From the NCBI RefSeq assembly GCF_009674765.1, contig NZ_WKKF01000002.1:1-64000 (forward strand): a DNA stretch of 64,000 nucleotides. The letters run 5' to 3'. A program made the translations under genes and the position numbers. This document shows, in pieces, positions 41,383 through 50,657 of this stretch. This DNA comes from Metabacillus idriensis (GTDB lineage Bacteria > Bacillota > Bacilli > Bacillales > Bacillaceae). Within the stretch, counting starts at the first letter, position 1, and each line of letters starts with the position of its first letter. The notes under the pieces were generated by a model. That model did no database searches and was not told where the DNA came from. It saw only the letters and a list, made by a program, of their open reading frames with translations.

Positions 41383-42718
41383 ACAAGCAAAAACAGTCAT
41401 ATTAGTGCTGCTTGTCTGCTGCAGTGTGTTTTTTACGTATAACCTGTGGACCTTTAAGCCTAACTATGACTTTATACAAAATAGCCAGTATCTAGAAAAT
41501 GCACCTATCAGTCAAGTGAAAAACGAGCCGGCTAACGTGATCCGTCCCTATCAGATGTTTGTCCATCAAAATGCCGAGCATTACGGAACGTTTAAAGCTG
41601 AAAATATTGATTTCCTGTGGAATCAGCTGCGAAACTGGAATATCAACGAAGTGAAAAATGTTTCAAGCAGATACACATCTGATCAGCTTGATGAGTGGCT
41701 GAATGGGAAAAGCGAATCGAAAAAAATAGAATTTGTTTTCAGCGACAAAATTCCGTTTGAAATCTTTCAATCTATCTTTCAATATAAATCGCAAAAAACC
41801 ATCTACTCTTCTTTTGACCGGATTGTCCTGCCTCAGGCAAAAGCCAATCAGCCGCAAAAAATTATTTTTGTTTCTGTCGAACAAAGACTTGTATATGAGG
41901 CATCTATCAGCAATGAGAATGCAAGAAACATCATTGCTTCCATCATTGAAAAAAAGGAAAACTTGGATCCATACATTTCGATCGATCTTTTAGAAGATAA
42001 GAACTTGCTTCTGCCTGAGGGCAAGATTGAATTGAATCAGATGAAGTATATTATTAATTCGATCAGCGGTGAGAATTTCAAACAGGCGCTCTTTACAAAT
42101 CCAAGCTATGTAAGAAGAGAAATGAAGCCTACACAAAACGTCTATACAGACGGAACAAGCCTGCTGACCGTTTACCCAAGCCAGGAGAGATTAAGGTTTG
42201 TCAATCCGACCATCGATCCGAGCATGTTTATTGAACGGGGAAAAGCTATGAAGCAAAGTATAGAGTTCTTAAATAATCATGGCGGCTGGACAGATGAGTA
42301 CCAGTTTTACAATATGGATTCCGACAGCCAGCTCGTCTCATTTCGTCTGATGGTTGACTCTATTCCCGTGTTTGAAAATAACACAAATACGTTTGGACCT
42401 ACTGAGATTTCGATGCGATGGGGAAATAACGAAATTGCGACCTATTTGCGCCCTCTCTATGATTTGGATGCAGAATTTGTTCCAAATGCAGTGAAAATGC
42501 CAAATGGCAAAGAAGTCATGAATCTGCTTGAGCAGAGAAAGACGATTGAAAAAGAAAATGTGAAGCGGGTATTTCCTGCTTATGAAATGTCTGCAACAGC
42601 AGAGCCGAGAATTGTGGCCGTTAAACCGTACTGGTACGTAGAAACCGAAAGCGGCCAATTCGTTAAGCTGCAGGCAGGAAATGATACGCTTGGAGGTAAC
42701 AGCGATGGATTGGAGTAA
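41372..42718 (+). CDS. walH: WalK regulatory protein WalH (YycH)
   Basis: 448-residue bitopic protein with one N-terminal membrane helix (about 7-25) and a large extracytoplasmic part. In B. subtilis WalH and WalI bind WalK and restrain its kinase activity. The start at the ATG 41372 overlaps the 3' end of walK by 11 bp and is preceded by AAGAGG; the longer frame to 41270 lies inside walK and is not coding. walI overlaps its 3' end. Confidence 0.94.
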   Translation: MNREQAKTVILVLLVCCSVFFTYNLWTFKPNYDFIQNSQYLENAPISQVKNEPANVIRPYQMFVHQNAEHYGTFKAENIDFLWNQLRNWNINEVKNVSSRYTSDQLDEWLNGKSESKKIEFVFSDKIPFEIFQSIFQYKSQKTIYSSFDRIVLPQAKANQPQKIIFVSVEQRLVYEASISNENARNIIASIIEKKENLDPYISIDLLEDKNLLLPEGKIELNQMKYIINSISGENFKQALFTNPSYVRREMKPTQNVYTDGTSLLTVYPSQERLRFVNPTIDPSMFIERGKAMKQSIEFLNNHGGWTDEYQFYNMDSDSQLVSFRLMVDSIPVFENNTNTFGPTEISMRWGNNEIATYLRPLYDLDAEFVPNAVKMPNGKEVMNLLEQRKTIEKENVKRVFPAYEMSATAEPRIVAVKPYWYVETESGQFVKLQAGNDTLGGNSDGLE

Positions 42719-43511
42719 GACGAAATCCATTTTTATACTGGCATTTCTCGTTCTGAATACGTTTTTAGCGATTCAATATTTTAATATTATCATTACAAAC
42801 AGCAGGTATGATGTGATTCAAAAAGCAACAGTTGAAGAACAGCTTGCAGCTGAGGGAATTACTTATGGAGAGCTTCCTAAAGGGAATGAAAAAGGTGCTT
42901 ACATTACAGCTGAAAGCAAGGTTTTCTCTGAGGAAGAATTGAAGGCTTTATCCAATCAGGAGATTCTTAATGTTGATCATAACTTCACCGGATTAAAAGC
43001 TGAATTTGAAAAGCCGATTGGACTTCCTGAGACCAATACCCAGAGCAAATTGAATCAGATTGTCCGCGAGAACATCCTTTACGGAGATCAATATGCGCTG
43101 TGGAAGACGGATAAGGTAAAAAATACAATCGTCTATATTCAAACATATAATGATAGAATGGTCTTTCAGGACCTTTCTACTGACCAGAACATCGGGATGC
43201 TGACCCTTTATTTAAATGATAAGAATCAGATTGTCAGCTATGAGCAGACCATGCTTGAAAATATTGAGGATCTGGAAGAAAGACAGGACACCCTCCCTGC
43301 CCTTAAGGCACTGGAGGCTCTCTACAATAAAAACGATTTAAAGCCAAATAGCAAAGTAACAGAGGTGCAATTTGGCTACTATACACCTTTTCCCTTATCA
43401 GGAGAACAGATATTGGCACCGACATGGCATATCGTTGTGAATGAAAAAGAGGATTATTACGTAAATGCATTAGAAGGACAAGTGATCCGTTCTAATGAAA
43501 AATTGGAGTGA
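42705..43511 (+). CDS. walI: WalK regulatory protein WalI (YycI)
   Basis: 268-residue bitopic protein, MDWSKTKSIFILAFLVLNTFLA, with one N-terminal helix and an extracytoplasmic domain related to WalH. GGAGG is well placed before the ATG at 42705, inside the end of walH (14-bp overlap). It acts with WalH on WalK by family knowledge. Confidence 0.94.
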   Translation: MDWSKTKSIFILAFLVLNTFLAIQYFNIIITNSRYDVIQKATVEEQLAAEGITYGELPKGNEKGAYITAESKVFSEEELKALSNQEILNVDHNFTGLKAEFEKPIGLPETNTQSKLNQIVRENILYGDQYALWKTDKVKNTIVYIQTYNDRMVFQDLSTDQNIGMLTLYLNDKNQIVSYEQTMLENIEDLEERQDTLPALKALEALYNKNDLKPNSKVTEVQFGYYTPFPLSGEQILAPTWHIVVNEKEDYYVNALEGQVIRSNEKLE

Positions 43512-43517
43512 GAAACG

Positions 43518-44312
43518 ATGAGCTTGCAATTCAGTGTTCTCGCAAGCGGAAGCACGGGCAATGCCACTTATATAGAAACAGATCAGCATTCATTGCTCGT
43601 TGATGCGGGATTCAGCGGTAAACAAATGGAAGTGCTGTTTCAGCTGATTGGGAAAAAAATCAATCAGTTATCCGGTATTCTTGTTACCCACGAGCACAGC
43701 GATCATATTAAAGGTTTGGGGATTCTTGCAAGAAAATACAAGCTGCCGATTTATGCAAATGAGAAAACGTGGAATGCAATGGAAGGGCTGATCGGAGCCA
43801 TTCATCCCGATCAGAAGTTTATTTTCCAGACAGGCACCGTTCAGTCATTTGGAGGACTTGATGTAGAATCATTTGGCGTGTCGCATGATGCTGCTGAGCC
43901 GATGTTTTATGCTTTTCATCATGAAGACAAGAAACTGGCATTAATTACGGACACAGGGTACGTCAGTGACAGAATGAAGGGGATCATCAATAACGCGGAT
44001 GCCTTTGTTTTTGAAAGCAACCATGATGTGGACATGCTCAGAATGGGGCACTATCCATGGAGTGTAAAACGCCGGATCCTGAGTGATGTCGGCCACGTTT
44101 CAAATGAAGATGCTGCCCTTGCAATGACCGATGTGATCGGAGACAAAACAAAAAGAATTTACCTGGCACATTTAAGCAAAGACAACAATATGAAAGAGCT
44201 CGCCAAAATGTCTGTACAGCAGACGCTTGCAAGCAAAGGATTCGTGTCCGGCGAACAGTTTGAACTGTACGATACAGATCCTAAAAACCCAACGCCCCTC
44301 GTGACTGTCTAA
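43518..44312 (+). CDS. walJ: WalJ (YycJ) metallo-beta-lactamase fold protein
   Basis: 264-residue metallo-hydrolase, with the metal motif [10 protein letters not shown] (H-x-H-x-D-H) near residue 60 and further ligands in SHDA, ITDTGY and LAHLS. WalJ is linked to DNA/division processes and may be an exonuclease; the substrate is not settled. Starts 6 bp after walI in the wal operon. Confidence 0.95.
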   Translation: MSLQFSVLASGSTGNATYIETDQHSLLVDAGFSGKQMEVLFQLIGKKINQLSGILVTHEHSDHIKGLGILARKYKLPIYANEKTWNAMEGLIGAIHPDQKFIFQTGTVQSFGGLDVESFGVSHDAAEPMFYAFHHEDKKLALITDTGYVSDRMKGIINNADAFVFESNHDVDMLRMGHYPWSVKRRILSDVGHVSNEDAALAMTDVIGDKTKRIYLAHLSKDNNMKELAKMSVQQTLASKGFVSGEQFELYDTDPKNPTPLVTV

Positions 44313-44416
44313 GATATAAAAATAGATTTTTTTGGATATCCTTGAGTATAATATTGCTAAGATATACACACTATTCATACAGGGTTTGTTTGTGTGAAAG
44401 GATGGGTGAAAAAGCG

Positions 44417-45637
44417 ATGGGGTATTACGATCAGGACTATGAACAGAATAGTCGAAAACAAAAAGGAAACCGGGGCGGAAAGTTCCTGCCAGGCCTCCTT
44501 GGCGCTATTTTAGGAGGGCTTCTCGTCATTTTCTCCATTCCGGTGCTTGCGAATATGGACATCCTTCCATATGACCTGGCTTTAGGAGATGACGACGAGG
44601 AAACTGGCGAGGACCAGACTCCGAACGAAACCGAACCTTCCAAAAACATTTCAGTCGATGTAAGCACAGCTGTTACGCAAGCTGTCGACAAAGTCTCAAA
44701 AGCTGTTGTTGGCGTGGTGAATATTCAGGAAGCCGGCTTCTGGAATGAAAAAGGCGAAGCGGGAACAGGATCAGGCGTCATTTACAAAAAAGAAGGCGGC
44801 AATGCTTTCGTAGTCACCAACTATCATGTCATTGCCGGAGCCACTCAGATTGAACTGAGTTTAAGTGATGGAACCCGTGTGCCTGCTGAAGTCCTTGGAA
44901 GCGATGAGCTGATGGATCTGGCTGTTCTCAGAACAGAAAGCAAACAAGTGGAGCAAGTCGCGGAATTTGCAAATTCAGACGATGTAAAGCCAGGAGAACC
45001 CGTCATTGCCATCGGTAACCCTTTAGGCCTTCAATTTTCAGGATCTGTTACACAGGGCATCATTTCCGGTACAGAAAGGGCGATTCCCGTTGATTCCAAT
45101 AATGACGGTGAGGTTGACTGGAACGCAGAAGTTCTTCAGACAGATGCAGCCATCAACCCTGGAAATAGCGGCGGAGCGCTTGTGAATATCGACGGAAAAT
45201 TAATTGGCATCAACTCAATGAAAATTGCTCAATCAGCAGTAGAAGGCATTGGGCTAGCGATTCCAATTAATCTTGCTGCTCCAATCATTGATGACTTAGA
45301 AAAGTATGGTGAAGTCAGACGTCCATTCCTTGGCATCGGCATGCGTTCATTAAATGAAGTATCAAGCTACCATTGGGAGCAAACGCTGAAGCTTCCGGAG
45401 AATGTAAAGTCTGGTGTAGTGGTCATGAGTGTGAATCCAGCATCACCCGCAGGCCAGGCTGGACTGAAAGAGATGGATGTCATAACGGAATTTGACGGCA
45501 AAGAATTAAAAGACATCATCGACCTTAGAAAACAGTTATATAAGAAAGCTGTTGGAGAAAATGCAGAACTGGTTTTTTACCGCGAAGGGAAAAAACAATC
45601 AGTGAAGCTGAAACTTGGAGAAGAACAGGAGGGGTAA
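44417..45637 (+). CDS. htrA: HtrA/DegP-type serine protease (YyxA-like)
   Basis: 406-residue membrane-anchored quality-control protease. A short cytoplasmic N-terminus and one helix (about 25-48) lead to an acidic linker. The trypsin-like domain has the triad His in TNYHVIAGA, Asp in MDLAVLRTE and Ser in [12 protein letters not shown] domain (about 310-400) completes it. The ATG at 44417 has GGGTGA upstream; an ATG at 44402 abuts AAAGG too closely. The last gene of the wal locus in many Bacilli. Confidence 0.95.
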   Translation: MGYYDQDYEQNSRKQKGNRGGKFLPGLLGAILGGLLVIFSIPVLANMDILPYDLALGDDDEETGEDQTPNETEPSKNISVDVSTAVTQAVDKVSKAVVGVVNIQEAGFWNEKGEAGTGSGVIYKKEGGNAFVVTNYHVIAGATQIELSLSDGTRVPAEVLGSDELMDLAVLRTESKQVEQVAEFANSDDVKPGEPVIAIGNPLGLQFSGSVTQGIISGTERAIPVDSNNDGEVDWNAEVLQTDAAINPGNSGGALVNIDGKLIGINSMKIAQSAVEGIGLAIPINLAAPIIDDLEKYGEVRRPFLGIGMRSLNEVSSYHWEQTLKLPENVKSGVVVMSVNPASPAGQAGLKEMDVITEFDGKELKDIIDLRKQLYKKAVGENAELVFYREGKKQSVKLKLGEEQEG

Positions 45638-45675
45638 TTTTCTCCTGTTTTTTCTTTGTACGAATAAATCCACAT

Positions 45676-45898
45676 TGTGGATAACCGGAGGAAAAATATG
45701 AAATGCTGTGAAGAACACATCGAATTAGCGATAGATATGTATGTAGACGAGCATGAAATTGCGCCAGAAATCGAAAAAATCAGAGAAATCAACAAGTTAT
45801 CCACAACCTGTGAATTGTGCACAAACCCTGCTGTATATATAGTGGGGAACTAATATTCGCACACTAGATGTGGATAAGTTGTGCACAAATGTGGATAA
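45676..45898. other. DnaA-box cluster between htrA and rlmH
   Basis: Four perfect DnaA boxes: TGTGGATAA at 45676-45684, 45869-45877 and 45890-45898, and TTATCCACA at 45797-45805. Two TTGTGCACAA-type relatives lie near 45815 and 45879. It matches the location (next to yydA/rlmH) of a stable DnaA-binding cluster known in B. subtilis, as I recall. One box lies within the small CxxH/CxxC gene. Confidence 0.88.
45698..45853 (+). CDS. CxxH/CxxC small protein (BA_5709 family)
   Basis: 51-residue protein with C-x2-H at residues 4-7 (CEEH) and C-x2-C at 38-41 (CELC), a probable four-ligand zinc site. This is the CxxH/CxxC family usually found next to rlmH in Bacillaceae; its function is unknown. CGGAGG lies seven bases before the ATG. 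A perfect DnaA box (45797-45805) is in its reading frame as leucine-serine-threonine codons, so coding and origin-control information overlap. Confidence 0.88.
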   Translation: MKCCEEHIELAIDMYVDEHEIAPEIEKIREINKLSTTCELCTNPAVYIVGN

Positions 45899-45935
45899 AA
45901 TCTGTTGGTAATCTGTTCTTAAGTGGGGATAGCCT

Positions 45936-46415
45936 GTGAATATAACAATTTGTACAATCGGAAAGTTAAAAGAGAAATATCTAAGACAAGGAATCGACGA
46001 ATTTTTAAAGCGTTTAACACCGTACGCAAAAGTCGACATCATCGAACTCCCGGACGAAAAAGCACCTGAAAACCTCAGCGAATCCGAAATGGAAATGGTC
46101 AAGCAAAAAGAAGGAGAACGCATTCTTTCGAAGATCTCAGATGACACTCATGTCATTGCGCTGGCGATAGAGGGGAAAATGAAATCGTCCGAGCAGCTTG
46201 CAGCTGATTTGGATCGTTTAGCTACATATGGGAAGAGCAAGGTGGCTTTTGTGATCGGTGGATCGCTAGGTCTGAGTAATGAGGTTATGAAGAGAGCGAA
46301 TGATACGCTGTCTTTTTCGAAGATGACGTTTCCGCATCAGCTGATGAGATTGATTTTGGTGGAGCAGGTGTATCGGGCTTTTCGGATTAATCGGGGGGAA
46401 CCGTATCATAAGTGA
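45936..46415 (+). CDS. rlmH: 23S rRNA (pseudouridine1915-N3)-methyltransferase RlmH
   Basis: 159-residue SPOUT methyltransferase acting on a pseudouridine in helix 69 of 23S rRNA. It starts [16 protein letters not shown] with GTG. The knot region contains [15 protein letters not shown] and the C-terminus is [17 protein letters not shown], all hallmarks. Same length as B. subtilis YydA. Marks the right edge of the conserved core block. Confidence 0.98.
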   Translation: MNITICTIGKLKEKYLRQGIDEFLKRLTPYAKVDIIELPDEKAPENLSESEMEMVKQKEGERILSKISDDTHVIALAIEGKMKSSEQLAADLDRLATYGKSKVAFVIGGSLGLSNEVMKRANDTLSFSKMTFPHQLMRLILVEQVYRAFRINRGEPYHK

Positions 46416-46588
46416 ATGAGTTTCTTAAATAATTTCATTCTAGCGTTAATAAAACCAGCATTTTTAATAATGGGAAGTTGAAACCCACAGCATCCATCAC
46501 GATAGAAAAATTTATCAAGAACCAGGCACTACAAAAAATTTTCATCATATATAGTTGATATCCGTTCGGATTTGATGAGGAGGATATC

Positions 46589-47686
46589 ATGCAACCTTTG
46601 TTACCTATGGAAAAATATTTTGGGCAGTTTGAACTGGTGCATGCTTTTTATGGGGCTATGCCAACAGGTGTCAGCGTTTCCGAAACCGGTCGTATTTTTG
46701 TTTGCTTTCCGAAATGGGGAGACGACGTTCAATTTACTGTGGCGGAAATTGTTGAGGGTGATTTGCAGCCTTATCCCAGTTTAGAAACAAATTTGGTTAA
46801 TACTGGGAATATTACGATGTCTTTCGTCAGTGTCCAAAGTATCGTTGCTGATGGAAGAGGAACACTTTGGGTACTAGATACAGGGGCACCAAATTTTTCT
46901 GAACCTATTCAAGGGGGAGCAAAATTAGTTGCTGTTGATTTAAGCACTAATACAATAAGGAGAGTATATACCTTTACAGAAGATGTTGTCTTGCCAACAA
47001 CTTATCTGAATGATGTCCGTTTGGATTTTCGGGTTGGAAGAGCAGGCTATGCATATATAACGGATTCTTCTTCCAGAGGGCCAGGGGCTATTATCGTCGT
47101 AGATTTAGAAAATGGGAACGCGTTTAGACGGTTAAATGGGGCAATATCAACTTCACCTGATCCCTATTTTTTACCGAAAGTAGAAGGTGAAATTTTGATG
47201 AATCGAAACCCGGACGGCTCGACTTTCCCATTTAGATTGGCTTCCGATAGTTTAGCGATTTCTCCTGATGGAAAGGTTTTATTTTATGCTCCGCTAACCA
47301 GCCGTCAGCTGTTCTCGATCTCAACAGAAGACCTAAGAGACAGAAGGATACAGGACATGAATTTATCCCAATATGTGCAGTATTGGGGGGAAAAAGGTGC
47401 GTCTGATGGAATGATCACAGGCGCAAAAGGAACCGTTTATGCGGGAGACTATGAAAACAACAGTATCCGGAAGATATTGCCGAATGGCGCAATGGAAACC
47501 ATCGCACATGACCCGAGAATTTTATGGCCGGATACTTTTTCGATTGGCCCCGATCAATACTTATATGTCATTGTGAATCAATTACATCGGCAAGCGAGAT
47601 TTCATTATGGAAGAGACCTGCGGGAAAAACCATATAGTTTACTTCGTATGAGAATTGATGAATTCCCTGCTCCTACCTTTTCATAA
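46589..47686 (+). CDS. Major Royal Jelly/Yellow-family beta-propeller protein
   Basis: 365-residue protein resembling the MRJP/Yellow family, better known from insects but scattered in bacteria. Landmarks: MPTGVSVSETGRIFVCFPKW in the first blade, LWVLDTG, YLNDVRLD, YAYITDSS, and DSLAISPDGKVLFYAPL. A six-bladed propeller is expected. There is no signal peptide. Function in bacteria is not established; a lactonase- or tautomerase-like role is only a family guess. Preceded by GAGGAGGATATC. It starts the accessory region and has no evident operon partner. Confidence 0.85.
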   Translation: MQPLLPMEKYFGQFELVHAFYGAMPTGVSVSETGRIFVCFPKWGDDVQFTVAEIVEGDLQPYPSLETNLVNTGNITMSFVSVQSIVADGRGTLWVLDTGAPNFSEPIQGGAKLVAVDLSTNTIRRVYTFTEDVVLPTTYLNDVRLDFRVGRAGYAYITDSSSRGPGAIIVVDLENGNAFRRLNGAISTSPDPYFLPKVEGEILMNRNPDGSTFPFRLASDSLAISPDGKVLFYAPLTSRQLFSISTEDLRDRRIQDMNLSQYVQYWGEKGASDGMITGAKGTVYAGDYENNSIRKILPNGAMETIAHDPRILWPDTFSIGPDQYLYVIVNQLHRQARFHYGRDLREKPYSLLRMRIDEFPAPTFS

Positions 47687-47844
47687 TAATCTTAAACGAA
47701 GGTAGCTATCCTCATCAGGGCGCTGCCTTTTTTGTCAGTTAAAATTATATTTTTTCAAAATTGTATATATTCCCGCAACTGTCCTATAATTAAGAGGCTG
47801 TTATGTAATTTAATTTTAAAAAATGAAACCTCATTTTAGATACA

Positions 47845-48222
47845 CTACGTAGAACCGACAGCGGCCAGGTGATTAAGTGAGGCATTTCGCAATTGAGTGA
47901 AAACCAGTCTTGCATCACTTGGGATATTGAACGTCAAGAATTTATTGTACATGCCAATATTGTCAATTTCCCCTTGAACACCAGCAGCATAGGCTGCTTT
48001 AATGTTTTGTGGCGTTGTAACGAATGACTGTGATAGATCTTCAGGTATAGGTACCTGATAGCGTTCAAAAAGTGGCAGTAATGCGCTTATATGTCTCAAT
48101 TCCGCTTTTTTGATTCGTGCAAATGTAGGAACATATCCCAATGTTCCTAGAATCGTATTATATCTTGCTTGAGCCAGATATTTGTCCTGAAGAGCATAAG
48201 TCAGCATTTGAGGGAAAGACAA
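47845..48222 (-). pseudogene. Ferritin-like domain protein, probably 5'-truncated
   Basis: Open frame of about 125 residues similar to ferritin-like DUF2202-type helical proteins (LQDKYLAQARYNTILGTLG, KAELRHISALLPLF, GEIDNIGMYNKFL). These contain the Glu/His patterns typical of diiron four-helix bundles. The only upstream initiators are a TTG at 48222 without a ribosome site and an ATG further in. The frame is open back to a stop near 48244 with plausible coding (LNASALSF), which suggests the 5' end has been lost. A leaderless or TTG-initiated gene cannot be excluded. Confidence 0.5.
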
Positions 48223-48315
48223 TGCAGAAGCATTTAATGCCCCTTACGGAATTTCGAACAAGGTCAGTTCACAAAGTGTTTTGAAGCTTAAAAAACGAGA
48301 AAGGAGAAAAAGTAC

Positions 48316-48945
48316 TTGCTGGAAAAAATTGAAGATAAGAATTTGTTTATGATGTGCAAAGAGGTCCGCCGAGAGGCTTTTTCAGATATACCTGCTGGTT
48401 ATTCTTTGCGATGCTGCAGGCCGGAGGAATTACCGACTTGGAAAAGGATGCAGTTTGATTCTGCAGAAGATAACGGATTTATGAATCAGTTTTTTCAACA
48501 AGTTTATGGCGGAAAGGAAGAGCAATTTTTTAAACGCTGCCTTTTCATTTGTGACAAGGAGAATCGTCCGGTCGGAACTTGTTTCATCTGGAAAGCTTAC
48601 GGACAGATTTCCACTATCCATTGGTTTAAAATAGTGAAAGAACAGGAAGGAAAAGGTCTTGGACGAGCATTGTTGTCGGCTGTGATGAAACAAGCAGGAA
48701 AAGAAGACTATCCTGTTTTTCTTCATACACACCCTGGCAGCCTGCGGGCAATCAAGTTGTATAGTGATATGGGTTTTTCCTTGCTTACAGACCCGATTAT
48801 TGGACATCGGATAAACGACTTGGAAGCCTGTTTGCCAATAATGAAGGATTACTTATCATCCGAGGCTTGGAACGGATTAACGCATGCACTAGCTCCTGCT
48901 TCCTTCCTGAAGATTGTAAAGGAATCGGAATCAGAAGAGTTTTAA
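48316..48945 (+). CDS. GNAT-family N-acetyltransferase
   Basis: 209-residue acetyl-CoA-dependent acetyltransferase. The central strand-loop-helix EQEGKGLGRALLSAVM is the Q/R-x-x-G-x-G/A acetyl-CoA motif near residue 115. Substrate unknown. The start is TTG at 48316, supported by AAAGGAG nine bases upstream. It stands alone between the ferritin-like remnant and an MFS gene. Confidence 0.88.
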   Translation: MLEKIEDKNLFMMCKEVRREAFSDIPAGYSLRCCRPEELPTWKRMQFDSAEDNGFMNQFFQQVYGGKEEQFFKRCLFICDKENRPVGTCFIWKAYGQISTIHWFKIVKEQEGKGLGRALLSAVMKQAGKEDYPVFLHTHPGSLRAIKLYSDMGFSLLTDPIIGHRINDLEACLPIMKDYLSSEAWNGLTHALAPASFLKIVKESESEEF

Positions 48946-49046
48946 GCAGTCCCTTTTACTCCAAAAAAATGCTTTATCTGGAGTTTGAAAGGTGATTTTT
49001 GTTATCCTCAGTCTTCTCCTGACTTACGAAAAACAGCCTTAAAACA

Positions 49047-49094
49047 AAAAAGAAGTACCAAAGAACACCCACCGTTCTTAGTACTTCTTTTACT
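49047..49094. terminator. Bidirectional terminator, GNAT and MFS genes
   Basis: Long stem AAGAAGTAC...AAGAAC / GTTCTT...GTACTTCTT flanked by A-run and T-run, between convergent genes. Confidence 0.85.
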
Positions 49095-49118
49095 TTGTAT
49101 TACATCTAAGCCCTTCTC

Positions 49119-50333
49119 TTAACCCATCCGCAGCTTCTCTCCCCTAACAATCTCTTTCTGCTTTTGATCCAAGCGATAACTCAGGAAAGTCAACAGACTT
49201 GCGGCAATGGCAACGATTCCTCCAACCCAAGTTACATTCATTAGCTCCCCCTGATGGTATACGATTCCCCCCAGTGCGGAGCCGAATGCGATACCGACAT
49301 TGCTTGCGACTGGCATCAATGAAGCGGCGAGTCCTGTTGCTTTCGGCTGATAAATACCGGCAAGGTCTATCAAATAAAGCTGGGTAGAAGTTGTTAAAAG
49401 GATGGCCATTAATGACATCAGGCCAATGTTAACCAATCCGAAAATCAAATTGTTTGTCGTCCAATATAAACTGATCAGAACAATGGCTTGCACGAGAAAA
49501 ACAAATCTGAGCCGTCCGATCGCATTGCGGCTGGCAATTTTGCCTGCAAGTATGTTGCTGAAAATCGAAATGAATCCATAGCCGAACAGGATCAGACTGA
49601 TGGAACTGCCTGGCTCTTCCATTTGTTTCAGGATTGGAACGAGATACGTAAAGACGGAATACGTTGCTCCAAATCCAAGGGACGGGATGAAAAAAGCCAT
49701 TAAGATTCGTGGGTGTGTCAGCAGAGAGAATTGATCACGCATCGAACTGCGGGCTTGCTTTTGCAAATCAGGCAACACGAAGAAAGATGCTAAAAAGGCA
49801 ACTCCCCCGAGAAGCGCGGTTAACGTAAAGGTTGCATTCCAGTTGTACCAGCCAGCGATTAGCGTGCCCAGTGGAACGCCAACCACATTTGCAAGGGTAA
49901 AGCCGCCAAATACAAAGGAGATGGCAAGGCTGCGTTTTGCGGTCGGCATGGTTTCACTGGCAACCATCATGGCAAGCGAGATCAACACTCCTGTGACAAT
50001 GGCCGTCATCATTCGGAGTCCAAGGAGCAGGAGATAGCTTGATGATATGACGCATAGAGCATTCAGAATGATGAACGCTCCTATTAAAAACAGCATCCAT
50101 TTGCGCTTTGGAAAATGGCTTGTTGCTGACATGACGAGCGGTGTGGCAACAGCAAACGTAATTGCAAAGGCAGAAACAAGAGTGCCGGCCTGTGAATTTG
50201 TTATCTGAAGACTCGAAGAAATATCGGTCAGGATCCCGACGATCACAAATTCGCTTGTCCCAAGAACAAATGTTAATAGAGAAAGTGTAAAAATAAGCAG
50301 CCAATGCTGCTTAGTCAATTCTAATGTTTCCAT
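49119..50333 (-). CDS. MFS exporter, AraJ/DHA1 type
   Basis: 404-residue major facilitator with about 12 membrane helices. The N-terminus LLIFTLSLLTFVLGTSEFVIVGIL and the charged loop between helices 2 and 3 are typical of the AraJ/DHA1 sugar-efflux and drug-efflux group (similar to B. subtilis YtbD-like proteins). Substrate unknown. AAGGAAGG lies upstream of the ATG. Divergent from the iron transporter operon. Confidence 0.85.
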   Translation of the reverse strand: METLELTKQHWLLIFTLSLLTFVLGTSEFVIVGILTDISSSLQITNSQAGTLVSAFAITFAVATPLVMSATSHFPKRKWMLFLIGAFIILNALCVISSSYLLLLGLRMMTAIVTGVLISLAMMVASETMPTAKRSLAISFVFGGFTLANVVGVPLGTLIAGWYNWNATFTLTALLGGVAFLASFFVLPDLQKQARSSMRDQFSLLTHPRILMAFFIPSLGFGATYSVFTYLVPILKQMEEPGSSISLILFGYGFISIFSNILAGKIASRNAIGRLRFVFLVQAIVLISLYWTTNNLIFGLVNIGLMSLMAILLTTSTQLYLIDLAGIYQPKATGLAASLMPVASNVGIAFGSALGGIVYHQGELMNVTWVGGIVAIAASLLTFLSYRLDQKQKEIVRGEKLRMG

Positions 50334-50587
50334 AATGGACCTTCCTTCTTAGATGAACATACTTGTATTTCACGGTAAATAAACAATTTAACTATGATAC
50401 CATAGATCCGCTTTGCGAACGGAATAAAACATCTGGTAATTGCATGATGAATCTTCCTATTACATAGGTCAAAAGTCATCGGGAACCGTTTTAGCAGCTG
50501 TTGCATTGGAAGCACAAGAACCGTCCCGGTGCTTCAGGCATTTAACCTCTAATGTAAAGTTTGTACATCTAAATAAGAAAATGGATA
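50334..50587. other. Intergenic region between MFS exporter and iron operon
   Basis: About 250 bp that should hold the MFS promoter on the minus strand. I see no further gene or repeat. Confidence 0.4.
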
Positions 50588-50630
50588 TTGACATAAAAAT
50601 GATTTCGGTTACAATTGAGATTGAATATCA
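50588..50630 (+). promoter_or_regulatory. Fur-regulated promoter of the iron-binding protein gene
   Basis: -35 TTGACA (50588-50593), 17-bp spacer, -10 ACAATT (50611-50616). Overlapping the -10 and start region is TGAGATTGAATATCA (50616-50630), matching the 7-1-7 Fur box TGATAATNATTATCA at 11 of 14 specific positions. Iron repression is inferred. Confidence 0.65.
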
Positions 50631-50657
50631 ATTGCAATTATACATAGGGGAGTGTCA

